A DNA stretch of 64,000 nucleotides from MFD01213-c1 sp963704405. GTDB lineage: Bacteria; Planctomycetota; Phycisphaerae; Tepidisphaerales; Tepidisphaeraceae. Below are positions 57,277 to 64,000 of the stretch, one piece after another. The translations under genes were made by a program, and so were the position numbers. The stretch's first letter is position 1; every line of letters begins with the position of its first letter. The notes below the pieces were generated by a model. That model ran no database searches. It worked only from the letters and a program-made list of their open reading frames with translations, and was not told the origin of the DNA. The stretch spans positions 496,001 to 560,000 of the forward strand of contig OY969903.1 in NCBI GenBank assembly GCA_963704405.1, written 5' to 3'.

Positions 57277-57567
57277 TTATTGCCGCTTCTTATCCACTTC
57301 TTCCTGCAACTGAACCGAATGCTGGGTCGGATGATGCCAGCCGGAATCATCGCGGACGTAGCCCCAGACTTTATTCGTCTGGCGATCGAGCGCGAAGATG
57401 ACCGTCTGCGGCGTCTTGCCGTCATCGCCGGTCCGTTCGATGGCGGTGATCTGGTAGCGGCCGGAATCCAACCCGCTTTGCCCGCGGGCGAGCATGACGC
57501 ACACGCCAAGCAAAATGCCGATGGTCAGCGTTTTGAGATCGACATGGTTTCGATGACCCATTTTCAT
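57277..57567 (-). CDS. Small membrane-anchored protein in the nuo cluster
   Basis: 96 residues. A membrane segment (TLTIGILLGVCVMLARG) followed by a small beta-rich part with YQITAIERTGDDG and VWGYVRDDSGWHH. GAGG lies seven bases before the ATG. Not a known complex I subunit. Probably translated with nuoH and nuoI. Confidence 0.65.
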   Translation of the reverse strand: MKMGHRNHVDLKTLTIGILLGVCVMLARGQSGLDSGRYQITAIERTGDDGKTPQTVIFALDRQTNKVWGYVRDDSGWHHPTQHSVQLQEEVDKKRQ

Positions 57568-57621
57568 AATGACCTCTTTCCAAACACTTGCCGGGATACG
57601 CGCGGCCCCGACAGCCGGATA

Positions 57622-59079
57622 TCACCGGACGGCGGTTGCAGTAATGCCGGCGGGAAGCGGTGTTGTCATGAAGCGGCTGTCGGACACGTGCATCCGCCGA
57701 TTGGTCGCCGGGGCGGCCGGGATGACTGTGCTGATGAACATGGAGAGCGCCAGGACCACAAGGTTGGAGATCAGCAGGGAGATCGCGAGTTGGCCGCTGA
57801 TGAATCCATCTTCGCGGAACCCGCCGATATAACCGCCGACGAATGTTGCGAGCATCAGCGCCAGCGACATGGGGATCAGGGCGCGCCACGCGAGCATCAT
57901 GATCTGATCAAACCGGAAGCGCGGCAGGCTCCAGCGAACCCACATGAAGATGAAGATGATGCCGATTGTTTTGCCGAAGAAAATAAACGAACGGATGATG
58001 CATGCGATCAGGCTTGTCGAAATTGCCGGATGCAGCGGGTCCACATTGCCCGCGAGCGAGGGGAACAGCCACTCGATCCAGGGCAGGTGCCATCCGCCGA
58101 AGAACAGCGCGACGCAGACGGCGCTGGTGGTGATCATGCCGGCGTATTCCGCGAGGAAAAAGAGCGCGAATCGCATGGCGCTGTATTCGGTGTGATATCC
58201 GCCGACCAGTTCCTGCTCCGCCTCGGCGGTGTCAAAGGGAGCACGGTTCGCCTCGGCGTGAATGCACACCAGGAACATCAAAAACGCCACCGGCTGACAG
58301 AACACATTCCACGCCGGAATGATCCCAAACCAGTAGTGCGCCTGTTTCTCCACAATCACACCCAGATCGAGCGTGCCGAACATCGTGACGATGCACAGCA
58401 CGGCCAGGCCCAGCGGGATTTCATAGCTGATCATGTTGGCCGTGGCGCGCAGGCCGCCGAGGAATGAATATTTGTTGTTGCTCGCCCATCCCCCGATGAC
58501 GACGCCATACACCGCCAGCGACAGCGAAGCGAGAATGAAAAGTACACCGATATTGAGATTGGCGATCTGGAACGGATAGCGATAAGTGACGGTGGCGCTG
58601 GTCGCATCCGGTGTCACTTCGACTTTCACAATTTCCGAATTGCCTGGAATCTGGTTGACGACCATCTCGCGGCCGCGATTAGCCGGGTCGGCGGCGCCAA
58701 ACACATGGACTGTTCGCGACGCCTGCACCCAGCCGCCCCAGGGGAGCGTCGCGATGCTGATGATGATGACGGTGATCATCACGCCGGGCGCGAGTGTGAA
58801 CAACACTTTGTCGACATTCTTGGCGCGGTAGTCTTCCTTCAAAATAAATTTCAGCCCGTCCGCCAGCGGCTGACCCAGGCCGAACATGTGCATGTCCTTG
58901 AGCTTGGGGATGATGCCAAAGCCCAGCCCGACGCGATTAGGGCCGATGCGGTCCTGCACCCACGAAGCGACTTTGCGCTCCAGCAGGATCAGGTACGCGA
59001 CCGTGCCCAGCACCGTGAGGTGGGCGACGAGCAGAATCCAGAACCACGGCGGAATGTGCGATGAAATGAAATCGATCAT
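57622..59079 (-). CDS. nuoH: NADH-quinone oxidoreductase subunit H
   Basis: 485 residues. The membrane subunit at the quinone site. Conserved segments: LLERKVASWVQDRIGPNRVG, QPLADGLKF, EANRAPFDTAEAEQELV and the C-terminal RFRFDQIMMLAW. About eight to nine membrane helices. A 50-residue hydrophilic insert (VHVFGAADPANRGRE to about TVTYRY) after the third helix is longer than in E. coli. Confidence 0.95.
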   Translation of the reverse strand: MIDFISSHIPPWFWILLVAHLTVLGTVAYLILLERKVASWVQDRIGPNRVGLGFGIIPKLKDMHMFGLGQPLADGLKFILKEDYRAKNVDKVLFTLAPGVMITVIIISIATLPWGGWVQASRTVHVFGAADPANRGREMVVNQIPGNSEIVKVEVTPDATSATVTYRYPFQIANLNIGVLFILASLSLAVYGVVIGGWASNNKYSFLGGLRATANMISYEIPLGLAVLCIVTMFGTLDLGVIVEKQAHYWFGIIPAWNVFCQPVAFLMFLVCIHAEANRAPFDTAEAEQELVGGYHTEYSAMRFALFFLAEYAGMITTSAVCVALFFGGWHLPWIEWLFPSLAGNVDPLHPAISTSLIACIIRSFIFFGKTIGIIFIFMWVRWSLPRFRFDQIMMLAWRALIPMSLALMLATFVGGYIGGFREDGFISGQLAISLLISNLVVLALSMFISTVIPAAPATNRRMHVSDSRFMTTPLPAGITATAVR

Positions 59080-59191
59080 GATTGCAATCCAACTAGCCTA
59101 GCGAATTCCCGGCGACATTAGCGTTTTGCAGGGTCTGCGTGGCGGACCGGTTATTTGACGCATGATGGGCCTGCACCAGGAACCCGACAAG

Positions 59192-59791
59192 TTAATCCAA
59201 CACCTCGAAACTCTTCAACAACTCTTCCACGGCGGGCAGCATTTCTTCAAATTGCTGCTGCGGCGCGGCTACGTTAAACACGTACTCAATCCGCTTCTTC
59301 ACCGCGATCACATACATCACTTCTGTCGTTGCGGCCGGCTGTTCATTCAGGAACCGAATCCGCCGGGCCGCAATGACGCCGAGCGTATCGGGCTTTACCG
59401 TAATCTTTTTTCCGCCGCTCTTAAAGACCGCGCCGGCGATGCTGCCGGAGAGATCCATCAGAATCGCTTTGTCGGACATTCCTTCTGGGCCGTTGTCGAT
59501 GCGCAAACCGACGACGCCGAACTGCGTATCCTGCGGACTGCCGCCGGGCTTCTGAACGGAAAACACCTGTCCGTTGGCGGGGTGTTCCGGTTCAATCCAA
59601 TCCGCCGGGCACTTCAACCGGAATCGCTGTTCGCGATTCACAATTTCTCGCATCGCCACCGATTGACTCGCCGGCGTGTGAGCCGGAAGCGTTGCCGGTT
59701 GGGTCGCCGGGGCGGTTGTGTCGGACGCCCTGCACACGCTCACCGAGGCGGCAACCATTAACAGGAGCGGCATCCTGCGAATGTCGGGCAT
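59192..59791 (-). CDS. Exported protein, PsbP/DUF1795-like fold
   Basis: 199 residues. Signal peptide (MPLLLMVAASVSVCRA; the Cys may be a weak lipobox) and a T-Q-P-A-T linker. The core (QRFRLKCPADWIEP, VFSVQKPGG, VLRIDNG-like VGLRIDNG, RRIRFLNE) has the alternating strands of the PsbP/DUF1795 lipoprotein fold. It sits between nuoH and the next lipoprotein and is probably in the same operon. Function unknown. Confidence 0.7.
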   Translation of the reverse strand: MPDIRRMPLLLMVAASVSVCRASDTTAPATQPATLPAHTPASQSVAMREIVNREQRFRLKCPADWIEPEHPANGQVFSVQKPGGSPQDTQFGVVGLRIDNGPEGMSDKAILMDLSGSIAGAVFKSGGKKITVKPDTLGVIAARRIRFLNEQPAATTEVMYVIAVKKRIEYVFNVAAPQQQFEEMLPAVEELLKSFEVLD

Positions 59792-59874
59792 TCATTGCTC
59801 TCACTCTTGGCAAGCACGGGCGTCTCGCCGGTGTTGAATACCGTGTCTGACACTACACCGCCGAGGCGCTCGCG

Positions 59875-60468
59875 TTACTTAATCCACTCGATCGACGCCA
59901 CCGCTGCATCGAGGGCAGCGCGGGCAACGTTATATCCATCATCATCGCTGTCGCAGCTCAGGATGTAGACGCGATCGTTGTGAACCGCGATCACGGCCAC
60001 ATCGATCGCTGGTTTGCCGTTCTGGTGTCCGCTGCACTTGACCCGCCGGGCAGGCACGCCGGGCACTTTGGCATCCACGTTCTCTTCCACTTTGGCGTCA
60101 TGAATTTCGTTTTTCTTCAGGTCGTCGATATATCCGCCGGCGACCATGCCCGGTGTGATCATGCCGGGGATATGCAGCGGAAGCTTGGGGATATCCAGGC
60201 TGAGCGATGAATACCCTTTTCCATCGGTATTGGCGACATCAAACACGGCGGTCGAGGCTTTCTCCTCTTTCCATCCGTCGGGGAATTTGAAGCAAATCCC
60301 CAGTTTTTTCCCGCCGTCAAATACTTTTTGCGAAACCGCGCCGCTCGGCTGTGACGCCGGTTGACTGGCCGGCAGTCCCGCCGGCGCCGGCGCTGAATTC
60401 GCCGTGCAGGCGGGGATCGACAGCATCAGGATCAAAAACAGCCAATTTCGACCACTGAAATTTAACAT
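59875..60468 (-). CDS. Lipoprotein, PsbP-like fold
   Basis: About 197 residues from the ATG at 60468 (GGAGCAGCC upstream). A lipoprotein signal (LFLILMLSIPAC) precedes a Pro/Ser/Gln-rich linker. The core shows ICFKFPDGWKEE, YSSLSLDIP and ARRVKCSGH, a PsbP/DUF1795-like pattern like its neighbour at 59192. Located between nuoG and nuoH. Confidence 0.7.
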   Translation of the reverse strand: MLNFSGRNWLFLILMLSIPACTANSAPAPAGLPASQPASQPSGAVSQKVFDGGKKLGICFKFPDGWKEEKASTAVFDVANTDGKGYSSLSLDIPKLPLHIPGMITPGMVAGGYIDDLKKNEIHDAKVEENVDAKVPGVPARRVKCSGHQNGKPAIDVAVIAVHNDRVYILSCDSDDDGYNVARAALDAAVASIEWIK

Positions 60469-60506
60469 GGCTGCTCCGATGGCTTTGATGCACACGCGAT
60501 CCCTGC

Positions 60507-62105
60507 TCACAGTTCCGCAAACGCGAACGCCGGTTCGTCCGCCTTGCCGGTTTCCAGTTTCACCGCGCTGAATGGCTCGCCCATTTCCTGCCGGATGGAT
60601 TCACCGTTGTACATTTCGCGCCGGCTCAGCAGGTTCAGATAGACATCACCTTCGCGGCGCGTGCCTTCCGGCGGAGCGACCGCCGCGGCAAATGGCTGAA
60701 CCTTTCCGGCATAATTCTCCCACGATCCGTCTTTTTCCGCCCATGCCGCCGCGGGAAGCAGCACATCAGCGGTATCGGTCAGCTTGTTCGCCAGGATATC
60801 CTGCACCACTTTGAATCCGCGCGGGAAGGTCGCTTTTCCGACCCATTCGCTGAGGTATCCACCGACGATCCAGCCGCCCTTTAATTTCTGCACGACGGCG
60901 TTGGTGGATTTGGCGGCCGTCAGATCTTCATACGAAATTTGCGGCCCGCCGAGCATCGACAGCACGCGACGAATGCCCGCCGCGTTGGGCACCTTTTCGC
61001 CTTGAATCACAAAGGTCTGCTTGCCGGTGAGGGAATTCTTAAACACTTCATTGTGGCCGGTCGTCGGCACCGGCCCGAGGACCAGCGCCGCATCCGGATC
61101 AAGCTCGCGCATCGCGCGGCCAAACAGCCACGCCTCTTCGATGGTCATCATCGGAGACAGCATCCCATACACGCTGCCCGCGCCATTGGTTTTGACGAGA
61201 TCAACCAGCCCGCTCTTGGCCGCTTCGAGGGCGCTGGAATAAGTCGTATCGATTTGTGAGCCGTACTGAATTTTGCGGGCTTTGGTCAGCCGTTTTTCAT
61301 CGGCCAATACCTTATATGAATAGCGCGTGTCGTCGCTGATCCACCAGGTATTCACTTCCGGGTTATAGCGCGGCTTGATCCGCCACACTTTCCCTTCATT
61401 GTGATCGAGATAAATATTCTCACCGCCCGCATCCACAGGGCTGATGCTCGGCGCACTTTTCAGCAGCCACACGCGCTGTTGGAAAAGAAAATCCTTATCG
61501 AGCAGCGCCCCCACCGGGCATAGATCAACGACATTGCCGGAGAGTTTATTGTCGAGCGGTTTGCCAGGGAAAATGTCGATCTCTTCGCGATGTCCGCGGC
61601 CATCAACATACAGCTCGCTCGTCCCCGCCACCTCGCGCGTGAAGCGCACGCATCGCGTGCACATGATGCAGCGGTCGTTGTACAGCAGCACGTGCAGGCC
61701 GACATCTTTCTTCGGCTTCTTCGCCTTGTCTTCCTCAAAGCGGCTCTGGCTTCGGCCATACTGATAAGAATAATCCTGCAGCAGGCATTCGCCGGCCTGA
61801 TCGCACACCGGGCAATCCAGCGGATGATTGATCAGCAGGTATTCCATCACCTGCTTCTGATTGGCGATCGCCTTGGATGATTTGGCGTAAACGACCATCC
61901 CATCGCGCACGGGCGTTTGGCACGCCGGCACCAGCTTGGGAATCCCCTCGACTTCCACCAGGCAGATGCGACAGGAAGCGACGATCGACATCCCCGGGTG
62001 GTAACAATATTGCGGGATGGGAACCGCCGCATCGTTACAGGCCTGCAGGACCATCTGCCCCTGCTTCGCATCAATGGTTTTGCCGTCTATGGTGATCTTG
62101 GGCAT
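60507..62105 (-). CDS. nuoG: NADH-quinone oxidoreductase subunit G
   Basis: 532 residues from the ATG at 62105. N-terminal 2Fe-2S site (CYHPGMSIVASCRIC, then CQTPV), the His-ligated cluster (HPLDCPVCDQAGEC), and a 4Fe-4S pair (CIMCTRCVRF with the later CPVGAL). The molybdopterin-like domain is truncated relative to E. coli and has ADVLLPAAAWAEKDGSWENYAG near the end. First nuo gene of the cluster. An in-frame extension upstream to 62222 is not family sequence. Confidence 0.93.
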   Translation of the reverse strand: MPKITIDGKTIDAKQGQMVLQACNDAAVPIPQYCYHPGMSIVASCRICLVEVEGIPKLVPACQTPVRDGMVVYAKSSKAIANQKQVMEYLLINHPLDCPVCDQAGECLLQDYSYQYGRSQSRFEEDKAKKPKKDVGLHVLLYNDRCIMCTRCVRFTREVAGTSELYVDGRGHREEIDIFPGKPLDNKLSGNVVDLCPVGALLDKDFLFQQRVWLLKSAPSISPVDAGGENIYLDHNEGKVWRIKPRYNPEVNTWWISDDTRYSYKVLADEKRLTKARKIQYGSQIDTTYSSALEAAKSGLVDLVKTNGAGSVYGMLSPMMTIEEAWLFGRAMRELDPDAALVLGPVPTTGHNEVFKNSLTGKQTFVIQGEKVPNAAGIRRVLSMLGGPQISYEDLTAAKSTNAVVQKLKGGWIVGGYLSEWVGKATFPRGFKVVQDILANKLTDTADVLLPAAAWAEKDGSWENYAGKVQPFAAAVAPPEGTRREGDVYLNLLSRREMYNGESIRQEMGEPFSAVKLETGKADEPAFAFAEL

Positions 62106-62250
62106 AGGGGCGGAATGGTATACGCCCCTGTGATTATTTTCACTAGCGCGGGCCCTTATTCGGGCATTCCGGATTTTAAAAATAAGAAGCCCGGAGGATT
62201 CATCTCTCCAGGCTTCGTGCAATTTAAAGATTCAGTTGCCGCCGGACGGG

Positions 62251-62893
62251 CTAACGGGCTGAAGCCGACGCCTGCCCCGCTTGCCTGGATGTCAGCGGTG
62301 TCGGCAGGATCGAATCCATGCTTCGGCTCGCAGTCGCCAGTTCCCCGATATTCACCGGATCATTAATTCGATAGCCGCTGTAGACAATCCAGGCGTCAAA
62401 CCCGCTGGTCACCGCATAACCTTTGATATGGTACTTCACGTTTTCCGCTTCAAACCACTCGCGGCCAACCGCATCGCGCCACTCACCGATGAGCCTGCCC
62501 TGGGGCTTGCCATCTTTCGTGCTCTGTTCCGCATACTGCATCTTTGCGAACCAGACGATCGTCTTGGCCGACATCGGCAAAGGCATATGCACATATGCAA
62601 CACCCACACCGGTCGTGCGCAAAGGCGCACGCCACTGCTGATGCGTATAAAGGGCCCTTTTCTGAATGGGGAGTGGGGTCCAGTTCTGAGGGACTGAGGC
62701 GGCAACCTGCAAAGCCTCAATGGTTTGAGGGGCCTTCAGACCGGAAAAGTCGATCATCGCCTGATGCTCGATCAGCCGCCGGACCGACACCGATTGCGTC
62801 TGCTGACAACCTGTCAACCCGGACAGAAGGACGATCGAAATGCCGACCAGAATTAAAGGTCGGCAAGAAATGCCAACTGCGCTGCAAGCCCAT
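62251..62893 (-). CDS. Lipoprotein (frame broken near 62852)
   Basis: About 213 residues after correction. The N-terminus (MGLQRSWHFLPT from ATG 62893, with GGGAGAGG just before) joins LILVGISIVLLSGLTGC in another frame if one T is removed from a TTT run, giving a proper lipobox (LTGC). The core (QNWTPLPIQKRALYTHQQW, VAYVHMPLPM, WFEAENVKYHIKG) matches the downstream-strand neighbour at 63222 in several positions, so the two are paralogues. Function unknown. Confidence 0.6.
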
Positions 62894-63221
62894 AGCCTCT
62901 CCCAAAATACAGCGGTCTAAAAAGTCCACTGAAGGAGGCGCGGTTCGTTTTGCGATGGTTCCCAGTCTTGCCGTCTGCCCTGACGGCCCATTCCAATCCA
63001 CAGAATAACCAATGACTTCCGTGAATCAACCGGGACTAATCGACAAATTTTTATTGAATCCTTCAACAATTGCAGTGCCCCGTTCCATCCGTCCCGCCCA
63101 TCCCTCCAAAAAGTATCCTAACGGCGTTAAGGCAAACGCCGGGCATGGATGATCTTGCTTATCCTAATCATCTATATTTTATGGGTTTATAAAATTCGAT
63201 CGGCTTGACGAATGTCGGGCG
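62894..63221. other. Intergenic, nothing recognised
   Basis: 328 bases between two lipoprotein genes. AT-rich near 63160-63200 and probably the promoter of the 62251-62893 gene; no convincing hexamer pair. Confidence 0.5.
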
Positions 63222-63791
63222 CTAGTCTCGTTGCACCGAGGTCTGTTCGCGGGCAGCGATGGCGAGGTCTAATTCAGATTCATCCACCGGTTTTCCACGG
63301 ACAGTCCCCGCATAAACCGCCCATCCCTTAAAGCCGTCAAGAATGAGGTTTGCGTGCACGGTATACAGCCCGCCTTCCGCCACAAATCGAACCCCCGGCA
63401 AGGCATTATCTTGCCGCTTGCTGAGCAAGGTGGCCTGCCCTTCAGTCCGCTTCATCTGGTTTAAGAACGCCCACAACGCAAGATCAGGCCCGACAGGCCA
63501 GGGCATGGTGAAATAGATCACGCCATAAGCCGTGTTGCCGCTGGGGCTCAACCAAACCTGATGCGTGTGTTTCGGGGATGTCTTGATGGGTTCGGCTTTC
63601 CAGCCGATCGGCGGTGTAACGATGGCCGCCACCTGCGCGTTGTTGATCGGTGCAACGAGATGTCTTGTCACCGCCTGGGATGCAGAAACACCCGGATTGG
63701 CGATAGGCTCCCTGCAGCACCCCCCTGCCGCGACCACCAGGCTCAGCACGGCGCTGAATCGAATCGTTTGCGAGGTCGCGGCCATCGTCAT
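63222..63791 (-). CDS. Lipoprotein, paralogue of the 62251 gene
   Basis: About 189 residues from the ATG at 63791. Signal (SAVLSLVVAAGGC), then a core with PIGWKAEPIKTSPKHTHQVW, AYGVIYFTMPWPVG and FVAEGGLYTVHANLILDGFKGWAVYAG. Shared landmarks with the neighbour: W, THQxW, a YxxMPxP block and the final strand-turn before VDESELDLAIA. The upstream part of the open frame (to 63857) overlaps a terminator stem, which argues for the later start. Confidence 0.7.
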   Translation of the reverse strand: MTMAATSQTIRFSAVLSLVVAAGGCCREPIANPGVSASQAVTRHLVAPINNAQVAAIVTPPIGWKAEPIKTSPKHTHQVWLSPSGNTAYGVIYFTMPWPVGPDLALWAFLNQMKRTEGQATLLSKRQDNALPGVRFVAEGGLYTVHANLILDGFKGWAVYAGTVRGKPVDESELDLAIAAREQTSVQRD

Positions 63792-63811
63792 CGATCTAAT
63801 ACGCTGAACCG

Positions 63812-63866
63812 CAAAAGACAAACGCCGCACTCGGATTTTTGACGGGGGCTCATCCAAGCGCGGCGT
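63812..63866 (-). terminator. Terminator of rpmE
   Basis: On the minus strand a 15-bp stem (ACGCCGCGCTTGGAT with ATCCGAGTGCGGCGT; two G-U pairs) and a 15-base loop, followed by TTGTCTTTTGC. It lies about 27 bases past the rpmE stop. Confidence 0.85.
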
Positions 63867-63892
63867 ATGTTATTCAAAATCAAAGTAAAACG

Positions 63893-64000
63893 TTACTTTT
63901 TCGCGCCGACCGGTGTCGCCGTCTTCTGGAAACTGTATGTGCCACCGAACTTCTTGCTGAATCGCTCCACGCGGCCGGCCGTATCGACAAACTTCTGCTT
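63893..64000 (-). CDS. rpmE: Ribosomal protein bL31, C-terminal part
   Basis: The last 35 residues (FVDTAGRVERFSKKFGG then TYSFQKTATPVGAKK) match the bL31 C-terminal segment. The start is outside the window. Read on the minus strand. Confidence 0.88.
   Translation of the reverse strand, partial: KQKFVDTAGRVERFSKKFGGTYSFQKTATPVGAKK

Overview
The window looks like a chromosomal contig from a GC-rich soil or freshwater planctomycete, probably class Phycisphaerae. This is inferred from protein style, not from a marker search. The evidence is the many exported proteins whose mature N-terminus is rich in Q-P-T-T-A-P or S-Q-P, a DUF4159 protein beside a zinc-ribbon/terpene-cyclase-like half, a fused indolepyruvate-type ferredoxin oxidoreductase with a DUF6537-like tail, and a short NuoG. 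The only RNA-related genes are protein genes (rpsR, infA, trmB, rsgA, rpmE); I found no rRNA or tRNA.

Layout. 1-20 kb is housekeeping: gyrB, rsgA, infA, a diguanylate cyclase, sthA, an arsR/SRPBCC/DUF899 stress operon, rpsR, an HU-type protein, alr, a secreted phosphoesterase, xylA and ruvB. 20-37 kb holds purQ, pilT, the 2-oxoacid:ferredoxin oxidoreductase, a DUF4159 locus, a Rieske protein, a beta-helix secreted protein, an MBL hydrolase and a transketolase. 37.2-42.5 kb is an accessory island. It carries a HigBA toxin-antitoxin pair, a tightly overlapping three-gene operon of unassigned function (two related winged-helix proteins plus a protein with a HEPN-like motif), an AT-rich promoter with palindromes, a 354-bp tandem repeat, a nuclease-like remnant, a phage-type HTH protein and a minisatellite. 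42.5-54 kb has moeA, trmB, a hybrid histidine kinase with two response regulators, a ferredoxin, and a copper module (YHS protein, csoR, copA). 54-62 kb is a partial complex I operon on the minus strand (nuoG, H, I, F) interleaved with exported lipoproteins and a tyrosine-phosphatase-like protein. The right end has two related lipoproteins and the end of rpmE.

Two patterns cut across the window. First, ten genes are broken by eleven single frame changes, eight of them in the -1 sense, usually in GC-rich or homopolymer stretches. Essential genes such as gyrB are among them, so sequencing or assembly indels are the likeliest cause. I annotate these as single genes spanning the break. Second, three self-contained regulators (arsR, csoR, higBA) share one promoter design: a palindromic operator in or over the -35/-10 spacer and a -10 so close to the start codon that the mRNA would be leaderless or nearly so.

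The best candidate for an undescribed system is the three-gene HEPN-like operon at 38.2-40.1 kb. Its role in defence is inference from architecture and neighbours only.
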